Assembly (NCBI GenBank): GCA_015488885.1
Contig: WFMW01000023.1
Span: forward strand, 44,622-108,621
DNA length: 64,000 bases
Reading direction: 5' to 3'
Source: Gammaproteobacteria bacterium
Lineage (GTDB): Bacteria > Pseudomonadota > Gammaproteobacteria > SZUA-229
Of the stretch, positions 9,035 through 17,001 are shown one piece after another. A model generated the notes under the pieces. It was not told the origin of the DNA, did not search any database, and was given only the letters and a program-made list of their open reading frames with translations. Position 1 is the stretch's first letter; every line of letters begins with the position of its first letter. The position numbers and the translations under genes are program-made.

Positions 9035-9086
9035 CCCGGATCATTCATGAATAATCAGAACCATAAACCATCAACATGAGCATTTC

Positions 9087-9941
9087 ATGGTAAGGTTCCC
9101 TGGTTCACAAATGCAACACCAGTCTAAAAAAATGCCGATAAAAATAGTTGTTCTACTTATTATACCGTTTTTCTCAACACTGGCTTATGCTCAGATGCAT
9201 GATGCCATTGCCAGACGAGCAAAGTTCGAATACAAGGCCGCCATCCACCTTAAACCTGACCTCGAACATGGCCGACAGATTTACCAGACCTGCATGGTCT
9301 GTCATGGTGCCGAAGGATGGGGTAGCCGTAATGGCATGTACCCGCAAATTGCCGGGCAGTTAAAATCGGTTATTATCAAACAACTGGACGACATACAAAC
9401 AGGCAACCGCGGTAACCCAATGATGGTGCCATTTACCCAACCGGATATACTACCCAATGCACAGGCGATTGCTGATGTTGCCGGTTATATTTCACAACTG
9501 CCGATGACCCCCTTTAATGGCAAAGGTCATTCCATGGATCTTAAAAGAGGTGAACAGCTGTATAAAGATAATTGTGTTGACTGTCACGGTAAACGTGGTG
9601 AAGGCAGCGAAAAAGATCATATACCACTTATTCAGGGACAACATTACAATTACCTTTACAGGCAGTTTCGCTGGATACAGATTGGCCGTCGCCGAAATGC
9701 CGACGATGACATGATTAAACAGATTCAAAAATTTCACGGTAGTGATATCGACGATATTATGGATTATGTATCGAGAATCAAACCACCGGCTGCAAAACTG
9801 GCTCGCCCTGACTGGATCAACCCTGATTTTCCTTATTACGTCCATGATATTATGCCTGCCAGACAGGTAGATGTTGAGCTACCTGAAGAACGAAACTACA
9901 AAATGAATGGAAACCGCGTTCAGAACCCAGATGATGAATAG
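9087..9941 (+). CDS. Diheme cytochrome c (c4-like), periplasmic
   Basis: 284-residue exported cytochrome. A signal peptide (hydrophobic VVLLIIPFFSTLAYA) precedes two CXXCH heme sites, CMVCH at residue 69 and CVDCH at 163, each in a class I fold with a PQIAGQ or PLIQGQ segment as in cytochrome c4 and flavocytochrome c subunits. The C-terminus adds about 50 residues (PDWINPDFPYYVHDIM...) unlike c4. ATGs at 9087, 9111 and 9132 are all possible starts, and none has a clear Shine-Dalgarno. It is the first gene of the cytochrome island, on the strand opposite to the multiheme genes. An electron-shuttle role is inferred. Confidence 0.85.
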   Translation: MVRFPGSQMQHQSKKMPIKIVVLLIIPFFSTLAYAQMHDAIARRAKFEYKAAIHLKPDLEHGRQIYQTCMVCHGAEGWGSRNGMYPQIAGQLKSVIIKQLDDIQTGNRGNPMMVPFTQPDILPNAQAIADVAGYISQLPMTPFNGKGHSMDLKRGEQLYKDNCVDCHGKRGEGSEKDHIPLIQGQHYNYLYRQFRWIQIGRRRNADDDMIKQIQKFHGSDIDDIMDYVSRIKPPAAKLARPDWINPDFPYYVHDIMPARQVDVELPEERNYKMNGNRVQNPDDE

Positions 9942-9999
9942 GAAATATTTTGTTGCCAGACTCTTAGTGTAGTGTCCTAAACAAATTCTATATTTTCAA

Positions 10000-10036
10000 C
10001 CACAGAAAACACGGAAGGATTTCTGTGTATTCCGTG
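10000..10036. repeat. Dispersed CCACGGA-type inverted repeat, copy 1
   Basis: A 37-bp imperfect palindrome starting CCACAGAAAACACGGAAGGA and ending ATTCCGTGG. Related copies are at 17697-17748 and 20973-21005, all between genes. They look like a small mobile or REP-type intergenic element. Confidence 0.7.
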
Positions 10037-10081
10037 GTTCATTTATCGTTTGTATGACTAACTCAAACAAACAATAAAAAA

Positions 10082-10936
10082 CTACCTGTTTTTCAATAAC
10101 AGATCGAGAATCTTTTTATCACCGGATTTTTTTGCCATCGAAATAGCCGAATTACCATCATTATCTTTTATCGCAGGGCTGGCACCATATGCCAGCAACA
10201 AACTTACTACTTCATTATGGTGTCCGGTTACGGCTTCCATTAAAGCAGTGGTGCCATCAACATCCTGTGCATTAACCTTTGCATGAAGATTTAATAAGGT
10301 TCTAACAACTGCCACATTACCTTTGGCAGCAACATTAATTAATGCCGTTGCATGGTCTCTATCGCGGGCATCCACCTCACCGCCATATTTTACAAGTAAT
10401 CTAACAACCCGAGGGAAGCCATGCTCAGCAGCAATAATCAATGCAGTATTATTATTGCGATCAACAGCTCGTGGATTGGCACCTTTAAATAATAACTGCT
10501 CAACGATTTTTTCCAGCCCATATTGTGAGGCTATCATTAATGAATCCCACCCGGAGCGAGTGCGCGCATGAATTTGTGCGCCACGCTCCAGCAACATGGA
10601 CATAATGCCACTATTTCCATTTTCAGCAGCAAAGGTTAATGCACTACTACCTGCCACCGTCCGATGATTAACATCTGCACCACGATTAAGCAATAAGGCG
10701 ACTGTTGATAGTTTACCGTTCTCAACAGCCATCATCAATGCAGTCTGACCAAAGCTGTTACTGGTATCAACACTTATTTTTTTCCGATTTAACAGTTTTA
10801 ACATATCTGCATTATTACCGGCTGCAGCATCAAGACGAAACCGGCTGCCATAATCCACTTTGTTATCTGCCGCATTTGCCGATAGAACCATTAGCAATGA
10901 TGCAGTCAGTAAAAACAGTACATTTAGCGTTTTCAT
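10082..10936 (-). CDS. Periplasmic ankyrin-repeat protein
   Basis: 284 residues from the ATG at 10936, chosen because GGAGGT sits 4 bp before it. A Sec signal peptide (MKTLNVLFLLTASLLMVLSANA) precedes seven to eight ankyrin repeats with the usual GQTALMMAVENG, GNTALIIAAEHG and GTTALMEAVTGH cores that fill the rest of the protein. Exported ankyrin proteins mediate protein-protein contacts; Pseudomonas AnkB next to catalase KatB is a known periplasmic case. The partner here is unknown. It is downstream of the NapC-type cytochrome on the same strand, so a link to the cytochromes is possible. Confidence 0.88.
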   Translation of the reverse strand: MKTLNVLFLLTASLLMVLSANAADNKVDYGSRFRLDAAAGNNADMLKLLNRKKISVDTSNSFGQTALMMAVENGKLSTVALLLNRGADVNHRTVAGSSALTFAAENGNSGIMSMLLERGAQIHARTRSGWDSLMIASQYGLEKIVEQLLFKGANPRAVDRNNNTALIIAAEHGFPRVVRLLVKYGGEVDARDRDHATALINVAAKGNVAVVRTLLNLHAKVNAQDVDGTTALMEAVTGHHNEVVSLLLAYGASPAIKDNDGNSAISMAKKSGDKKILDLLLKNR

Positions 10937-11152
10937 CCCTACCTCCATACAGCAGGATTACAATAACCATATATTACATATATGATAATCAATTATGATA
11001 ATCAATTTTATAGCTACTCAACTACCCGTTGAAACCTGCCAGCGCCGAGTTAAAAAATGACCAGTTACAGATACAGGCGCACACAAGCCTCTATTAATGA
11101 TCAAGATTAATCATAACACCAATAAACAGAATTATGGGAACAGTTAATCAGC

Positions 11153-11695
11153 TTAACTATCATCATCGTCATCGGGCTCTTCCGGGTCTTCATGCGCAAT
11201 CCCTGAATGGCAATCAATACATTCCTTACCTTTATCAATGGCCTCTCCATGACGCTTGCGTGCTCGACGTGACTGTGCACTTAAATCCATCTGATTCCAT
11301 TTATGGCAGTTTTTACACTCACGTGAATGGTCTGCGCGCATTTTTGCCCACACGATATTAGCCATTTCCCAGCGGTGAGCTTCGTATTTCTTCTTAGTAT
11401 CAATAACGCCGGTAATTTCACCCAGCACATCTTTATAAGCAAGAATTTTTGCTTTCATTTTAGGAAAGAATTCCTTTGGTACATGACAATCAGAACATAC
11501 AGCACGTATGCCTAATGCATTTTTATAGTGAATAGTTTTTTTATACTCACGCAGGTTAACCTGCATGGAATGGCAGGAAGTGCAAAACTCCAGTTCATTA
11601 GTAAACTCCAGTGCACCATGAAATGATACAGTAAACAGAATACCGGCAATAAATACAACTGCAATAGCTATCCATGATAGTCTTCTTTTCGTCAT
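11153..11695 (-). CDS. NapC/NirT-family tetraheme cytochrome c (membrane quinol dehydrogenase)
   Basis: 180 residues from an ATG with GGGAGGGG 4 bp upstream. An N-terminal transmembrane anchor (IAIAVVFIAGILFTVSFHG) is followed by four CXXCH sites at residues 38, 67, 127 and 159. First heme context EFCTSCHSM and second CSDCHVP match NapC/NirT/NrfH proteins, which take electrons from menaquinol or ubiquinol and pass them to periplasmic reductases. The protein ends in an acidic DPEEPDDDDDS tail, unusual for the family and echoed in the heptaheme neighbour. No nap, nrf or nir catalytic gene is nearby, so the acceptor may be the heptaheme lipoprotein or a soluble diheme protein. Confidence 0.88.
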   Translation of the reverse strand: MTKRRLSWIAIAVVFIAGILFTVSFHGALEFTNELEFCTSCHSMQVNLREYKKTIHYKNALGIRAVCSDCHVPKEFFPKMKAKILAYKDVLGEITGVIDTKKKYEAHRWEMANIVWAKMRADHSRECKNCHKWNQMDLSAQSRRARKRHGEAIDKGKECIDCHSGIAHEDPEEPDDDDDS

Positions 11696-11821
11696 CACAC
11701 CCCTCCCCCAACTTCAACAATATTAAAATAAACAACGATGGAATAAAATTCCACAGCTTGCCTTACTACGACTAACGCCGTTTCAGCATAACAAAAAGCA
11801 AAAAAACATCCAGATTCCCAT

Positions 11822-11846
11822 TATCCCGGTATGTTTTTGAGCCGGG
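11822..11846. repeat. Short intergenic palindrome
   Basis: TCCCGG and CCGGGA arms flank a 12-nt loop, inside TTATCCCGGTATGTTTTTGA and the following bases. It lies just beyond the stop codon of the TlpA-like gene. It may stabilise the mRNA 3' end; no T-run follows on the minus strand, so it is not a typical terminator. Confidence 0.45.
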
Positions 11847-11869
11847 ATCCAGACTTGTTCAGAGGCTCA

Positions 11870-12499
11870 CTAACTCTTAAGCAACGGCAATAGATATAAC
11901 TCTATCGCGTCGTCACTAATCATTCCCCGGTGGATATACTTTATCGTGCCGGTTTTATCTATCATCACAGAATGCGGAATAATCGCCGATTTATTACCCC
12001 ATTGCTTAAGTAACTTACTTCTTAACCCCTGAGGAACAATTAACACTGGATAATTAATACCCAGAGAACGAACAACATTTTTAAGTTTTGCTTTTTCATC
12101 CAGACCATAACTGACAACCTGCAAACCTTGTGCTGCATATTTTTTCTGTAATGCAATCAGATCAGGAATTTCATATTGACAGGGCTGACACCAGCTTGCC
12201 CAGAAATTTATTAAAATAGTTTTGCCTTTCCAGTCATTTAACTGATGCGTGACACCATTAATATCCTTTAGCTTATAATCGTGTATTTTCCAGGCACTTC
12301 GGGTTTGCCCAGGCAATACAATAGTTGATGTCCTTTCTGCTGGTTTTGCATGTGTTTTTCCTGTTACTACTTGAATATTATCTCCCGGAACATTATCTCC
12401 GGGAACATCAGCTCTGGCAGAATAATAATAACCACCCGAAGCGGCAATTATCGCAACCCCCAGTACCACACCCACTGACACTATCTTATTTGCTAACAT
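11870..12499 (-). CDS. TlpA/ResA-like membrane-anchored thiol-disulfide oxidoreductase
   Basis: 209 residues from the ATG at 12499; an upstream TTG frame would add 12 unconvincing residues. An N-terminal membrane anchor is followed by a linker with a duplicated VPGDN and an AhpC/TSA-type thioredoxin fold: ILINFWASWCQPCQYEIPDL with C104 and C107, and the cis-proline segment IIPHSVMID. Proteins of this class reduce apocytochrome cysteines before heme attachment or manage other periplasmic disulfides. Its place between a parvulin and a tetraheme cytochrome suggests a role in maturing the island's cytochromes (inference). Confidence 0.88.
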   Translation of the reverse strand: MLANKIVSVGVVLGVAIIAASGGYYYSARADVPGDNVPGDNIQVVTGKTHAKPAERTSTIVLPGQTRSAWKIHDYKLKDINGVTHQLNDWKGKTILINFWASWCQPCQYEIPDLIALQKKYAAQGLQVVSYGLDEKAKLKNVVRSLGINYPVLIVPQGLRSKLLKQWGNKSAIIPHSVMIDKTGTIKYIHRGMISDDAIELYLLPLLKS

Positions 12500-12578
12500 A
12501 TTAATGAATAACCTGTATTGAACGGCCTGAGCCAATGTTCTGATCTATTGATCTGATTTAATACTCTAAAATAATCTA

Positions 12579-13940
12579 TTACTTATTGCTGTTTTTTGCT
12601 GCCCCAACTGCTGTATCCGCCTGCACTAATTTCCAGCTAACCAGGTATTTTTTATACAAACTTTTCAAATACGGCCCCATCTTCTGTGTAATGAGTAACT
12701 GTTTAATCTTGCTTTTCATACCGTTATAACGCAGGCGGCTGCCAGGTTTTGCATCAATAATTTCTACTATATGATAGCCTTTTGGTGTTTTAATAATCGG
12801 ACTTACCTTGTTCACTGGCAGGTCTTTTAGTACCGCATTAATTTGTGGCAAAACCTTACCATCAGCAATCCAGCCCATATCACCATTTTTACTTCTACCG
12901 TAACTATCGATACTATATTTACCTGCCAGCGTAAACAGGCTTTCACCTTTCTTTATACGTTGTAAAATTTCTTTAGCCTGTTTCCTGGTTTTTAAAACAA
13001 CCTGACCAACGTGCCAGAACTGTGGTACAACACCAGTTTTAGGATGCTCTTTATAATATTTTTTTAACACAGTCTCATCAGGGATCCATTGCTGTATTTT
13101 TTTCTCCAGCATCAGATCAGGCAATCTTTCATTTTTATAAGCAAGTAATTGTGGCTCGACACTAATATTATCTTTTCTAGCAGCCTGTGAAAATAAAAGC
13201 AGCTCTTCACTTTGTTGCAAACGATTAAGCACTGCATCTGGATTGATGTTTTTTTCATCTGCCGTAACAACATCCTTATAACGAATGGTAATATTTTTTC
13301 CCGTTAATAAAATCGTATCCGGCGGTGTTGGTGATTTTATTCGCTGCTGAAAGATAGTTACATTAGCCTGTTTTTCTAAACGCTGTAATGCCTGCCTGCG
13401 TCTTTTTTTGTACTCTGTCGATATATAGATAACTTTTGCCGCTGAATAGGCATCGGAACTACTTTTATTATCTTTACGTATCTGTGCCAGCTCATCCTTT
13501 GGGATTTTTATCTTATCTCTTATATGATGCAGATAGGCGTTGTAGAGCAATGAAGTCCGGTAATCACTCAACTCCTGTTTAAACGCAGCAGTCTTATCCA
13601 GACCTTCTGCTTTTGCTTCTTCAGCAAGCAATTTTGACGCCACCAGTCGCTTGAGTAAATCCCCGCGAATTAAAGCCTGCTGGTCACTGGTCATGGTATT
13701 AAACTGGGTATAAAACGGACTACTCTTGATCACTTTTTCCAGATCGATAGAAGTAACCGAATCGTGCTGACCAATCTTAACCAGAATCTGATCCGGGCTG
13801 GTTCGACCCGAACCAGCTTGATTTTTACCTATCTGACTTGCGCCTGTATTGGCTGCCGACAGGGTAAAACTTGTCGTTACAATTAAACCAAGTAAATAGC
13901 TTGCTACTCGTTTACTTATTATTTGTTTACATCTTTTCAT
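12579..13940 (-). CDS. Periplasmic peptidylprolyl isomerase, parvulin (PpiC/SurA) family
   Basis: 453-residue exported foldase. A signal peptide (SYLLGLIVTTSFTLSAA) is followed by a long helical N-terminal chaperone region (DQALIRGDLLKRLVASKLLAEEAK) and a parvulin domain at about residues 309-405, with FWHVGQVVLKTRKQAKEI, FTLAGKYSIDSYGRSKNGDM and IKTPKGYHIVEIID. Parvulins often sit in multiheme cytochrome clusters, where they help fold large secreted cytochromes. It is 79 bp upstream of the TlpA-like gene on the same strand. It is basic and lysine-rich like its cytochrome neighbours. Confidence 0.88.
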   Translation of the reverse strand: MKRCKQIISKRVASYLLGLIVTTSFTLSAANTGASQIGKNQAGSGRTSPDQILVKIGQHDSVTSIDLEKVIKSSPFYTQFNTMTSDQQALIRGDLLKRLVASKLLAEEAKAEGLDKTAAFKQELSDYRTSLLYNAYLHHIRDKIKIPKDELAQIRKDNKSSSDAYSAAKVIYISTEYKKRRRQALQRLEKQANVTIFQQRIKSPTPPDTILLTGKNITIRYKDVVTADEKNINPDAVLNRLQQSEELLLFSQAARKDNISVEPQLLAYKNERLPDLMLEKKIQQWIPDETVLKKYYKEHPKTGVVPQFWHVGQVVLKTRKQAKEILQRIKKGESLFTLAGKYSIDSYGRSKNGDMGWIADGKVLPQINAVLKDLPVNKVSPIIKTPKGYHIVEIIDAKPGSRLRYNGMKSKIKQLLITQKMGPYLKSLYKKYLVSWKLVQADTAVGAAKNSNK

Positions 13941-14300
13941 ATTTTACAACCGTCATATAAACCACTATTCCAGGAATGCTAACCGTATTATATATTTATA
14001 ATTTTAGTTAAATCATTATTATTTAAATCTACTATTTGAATCGGTTATTCTAAACCTAATATCATGAACCCTTTGCACGAAACAGATTAGTGCGCAGATT
14101 AATGCAATAATGGTGACATTAAAATCGCCTTGCCACAACACGAAATCTACACCGTGCAAAACACTCATTCGTTAATAAAGTTAAAACTGGGGGCATGATT
14201 GCCCCCAGAAAAATATTAATCTGATAATCACTCCTTCTGTCAGAGAGTCGGCATAATGCAGACCCCCTGACAGATTAACCAGTATTAAGACTGTAACATC
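13941..14300. other. Intergenic region between heptaheme cytochrome and parvulin genes
   Basis: This 360-bp gap has no convincing gene. It contains two hairpins near the end of the heptaheme gene (the terminator at 14183-14208 and a CTGTCAG/CTGACAG stem at 14238-14273) and an AT-rich stretch at 13975-14045 that probably holds the promoter for the parvulin-TlpA-NapC genes. Confidence 0.5.
14183..14208 (-). terminator. Intrinsic terminator of the heptaheme cytochrome gene
   Basis: An 8-bp perfect stem, CTGGGGGC with GCCCCCAG, and a 6-nt loop. On the minus strand it is followed by TTTTAAC. It lies about 95 bp beyond the stop codon of the heptaheme gene and should separate that gene from the parvulin transcript. 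Confidence 0.7.
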
Positions 14301-16745
14301 TTAATCATCGGAGTCATCATCGTCATCCTCTGAAGGTATTGCACCACCTTCATCTTTAGCACTGGCATGCATCCAGGATACCGCAGCATCGAAGTCATGC
14401 ATAATGCTCTTACCTTTCCATTTAATTTTCTTCTTATTAGCAATAAATGGAACACCACTATCATTTACCTCATGACAGGCAGCACACTTGATGGGACCAT
14501 GTGAACCATCAGGATTATACTGTGGAGCCTGTTTGTAAGTAGTGGTATCAGCACGCGGGTCAACCGGGTACAGACCATGAATGGACTGATGACATGCCTG
14601 ACACGATAAACCAGAGTGACCTTTGGAATAGCGCATTTCACTGTATTTACCCGGTTGGTTAATCGGGAATGCAACGCCACCCTGACCTTCTACAAAAGGT
14701 GCAGCATGACAGTCAGCACAGTGTGGCACACCTGCCGATAACCAGTAGTCACCACCATCAGACGCTGCCGTATAAGGTACAGCAACTGCGCCCGTCGCAC
14801 CTTTTGGCAGTTTTAGAGAAGCAATATCAACCGCAGGATTCGCTGACAAAATTGATACATTCACATCACCATCCACATCTTTATGTACCAGTGGTCCCTT
14901 ACCTTTTAATGCAATCACTGCAATATCAGGTGTCATACGCGTTTTCGACCAGGTTAGCAGTACACCGGATTTTCCTGGTGTGTCGTGGCCTTTGCGGTCT
15001 AACACAACTTTGGGATCCATGTACTTATCTTCCAGATCTTTCATGCTTACTTTCAATGCGCGTGCAATATCCTTCAGCGATTCATTACGAATGGTTGTGC
15101 CGGTTTGCAGGAAGGCATTCTTCAGGTTATCACGTTGATACAGCTCACGGGCTAACTGATTATGGCAGTTGGTACACCATAAACCTTTACCACCTTTATG
15201 CCGTCCACCAATCTGTGAGACATTATCCTGTAACCACTGACCGATAGCATTCAGGTGACTAACACCATCCAGATCTTTATCTTTATTAAGATTAGAGTGT
15301 ACATCACGACCGGCAAAACAGCCTATACCATCACGGTTATCACCTTTAGCAAGTGGGTTCTTACCTTGCAGGGTAATGGGGAAATTAGACATATCACCAT
15401 CCTGACGGTGGGCTGGATGACAGGCAGCACAGGCACCGGTACGGTTATGGCTATCCGGTAACGGCTGATCTTTCAGATGAACCCGGTGTAACGCACCTGT
15501 TAAAGAAGAAATTCGCACGGTTTTACCATGTTTATCTTTATGGGTTCCCGATTGCAGCACAGCAATCACGTTATCAGCGTGGCATTTTTGACATAAAACC
15601 GGGTCACGACCCAGGCGATTGCCCATATTACGACTTTCAGGTTTATAGTTTTTCAGGAAATGCGTGCCATTCTTATCATCATGTATTTGCATAATAGAAA
15701 TGGATGTCGCTTTCAGCCCGGCAATCCAGTCGGAAGCGCCCAGCCCTTTCCAGAAGGCTTTTTCACGTTTATACAGATTATATTTTTTACCATTCGCGGT
15801 TTTATTTGCGTGGCAGCGTGAACAGTTAGGAACATCAATGGGTTCAGTACCGATAAAACGTACCGGTTTACCACTATGGCTATCAATCACTGGTTTGCCA
15901 GATTTTGCATCAACCATTTCCACCCATGCTTCCTGGAATGGACGCACATCAGGCTCGGTTAAAGTAAGCGGATTGCCTGCCTGGGCATCATCAAACGGCG
16001 TTAATGGCAAACCCAGTGCATCCCAGATTCCAGGATTGGTTAACACAATGGGAACATTGTCCAGGACATTGGATTTGGTAAATACAACGGTTCCAGTTTT
16101 ACCCGTGTAATACAGGTGTCCGCCTTTTATCGGACTGGGCTCAACAGCACCAGCTGGACCATTGTCCTGAGGAATTTTAATCTGCAAGCCAACAAACAGT
16201 TTTTCGCTGTCTTTACTGGTATGCTTGGGGTTGCTGCCTTTCAGGTCTTTATACACATACAAATGTGTAAAGTAGGCATTTGCCACATTCTCATCCGGGC
16301 CATAATGCCCATCACCATTCACATCATAAGGCACATGGAAGTAATGCAGTTTTGCACCTTCCGAATAGGTGTTACCCACAAAACCATAATTCAGCTTGAA
16401 TTTCTTGTGGCCATCAACCAGCACATCCGGCTCGCCATCATCATCGGCTTCGAGTAATTCAGGGAATTTCTTTTTACCCGTTGAGGTTTTAATCACCTGG
16501 CTCTGTACCGAATTATACGGCGGTAACACACAACAATAAGTAAAATCAAAGCCAGTACAGTGCATACCCAGCTCATAGTTAATAGTTATGTTGTAATCAT
16601 TTTTAGGTTTATGAATATCAATTTTTTTCGTTGTGGATGACATTGTCGGCGCAGGCGCTGTGGCTGATACCTGTTTCTCAGCAGCGCAGCCCGCCACACC
16701 AAACACCACCATCACAACGGCAAGTGAAAGCATTTTCATTAACAT
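14301..16745 (-). CDS. Heptaheme c-type cytochrome lipoprotein with EF-hand loop
   Basis: 814 residues from the ATG at 16745, chosen because GGGAGG lies 12 bp upstream and because it gives a lipoprotein signal ending VFGVAGC (Cys20). Seven CXXCH sites are at residues 308, 385, 439, 524, 676, 715 and 754; all lie in the C-terminal two thirds. The N-terminal third is heme-free, opens with NYELGMHCTGFDFTYCCVLP and includes a calcium EF-hand-like loop DVNGDGHYGPDE at 141-152. It ends in acidic EDDDDDSDD. Multiheme lipoproteins of this size usually sit at the outer membrane in electron transfer to external acceptors or as periplasmic reductases. The family is not one I can name, and its substrate is unknown. 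Confidence 0.85.
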   Translation of the reverse strand: MLMKMLSLAVVMVVFGVAGCAAEKQVSATAPAPTMSSTTKKIDIHKPKNDYNITINYELGMHCTGFDFTYCCVLPPYNSVQSQVIKTSTGKKKFPELLEADDDGEPDVLVDGHKKFKLNYGFVGNTYSEGAKLHYFHVPYDVNGDGHYGPDENVANAYFTHLYVYKDLKGSNPKHTSKDSEKLFVGLQIKIPQDNGPAGAVEPSPIKGGHLYYTGKTGTVVFTKSNVLDNVPIVLTNPGIWDALGLPLTPFDDAQAGNPLTLTEPDVRPFQEAWVEMVDAKSGKPVIDSHSGKPVRFIGTEPIDVPNCSRCHANKTANGKKYNLYKREKAFWKGLGASDWIAGLKATSISIMQIHDDKNGTHFLKNYKPESRNMGNRLGRDPVLCQKCHADNVIAVLQSGTHKDKHGKTVRISSLTGALHRVHLKDQPLPDSHNRTGACAACHPAHRQDGDMSNFPITLQGKNPLAKGDNRDGIGCFAGRDVHSNLNKDKDLDGVSHLNAIGQWLQDNVSQIGGRHKGGKGLWCTNCHNQLARELYQRDNLKNAFLQTGTTIRNESLKDIARALKVSMKDLEDKYMDPKVVLDRKGHDTPGKSGVLLTWSKTRMTPDIAVIALKGKGPLVHKDVDGDVNVSILSANPAVDIASLKLPKGATGAVAVPYTAASDGGDYWLSAGVPHCADCHAAPFVEGQGGVAFPINQPGKYSEMRYSKGHSGLSCQACHQSIHGLYPVDPRADTTTYKQAPQYNPDGSHGPIKCAACHEVNDSGVPFIANKKKIKWKGKSIMHDFDAAVSWMHASAKDEGGAIPSEDDDDDSDD

Positions 16746-16938
16746 CTTGGCATTTCCTCCCGGAATTACAGTTTTCATCTCAAAAGCATTAACAAAACTC
16801 GTGTAGATTTTGTATACACTTCTGCTCTCTGGTTCTTACTTATTATTTCTAGCATTACAAATGTATTCCCCAACCACAAAAAAATCAATGCCATTTTGTC
16901 ATATTGTAAAAATATAAAAGTTATTTTAATATGCCGAC

Positions 16939-16970
16939 AGGTTTAGCTTACAGTATGTACAGGTAAACCT
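16939..16970. promoter_or_regulatory. Dyad in the divergent cytochrome promoter region
   Basis: AGGTTTA (16939-16945) and TAAACCT (16964-16970) form a perfect 7-bp inverted repeat 31 bp before the start of the downstream diheme gene and about 200 bp upstream of the heptaheme gene. It could be an operator or a 5'-UTR hairpin. Confidence 0.35.
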
Positions 16971-17001
16971 AATAAACTTAACAAAGGTTCAATATGATAC
17001 T

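Noticed and set aside
11153..11695. NrfH of a nitrite reductase system
   Set aside because: No pentaheme NrfA (CXXCK) gene is nearby and the acidic tail is atypical; kept as NapC/NirT family without a partner.
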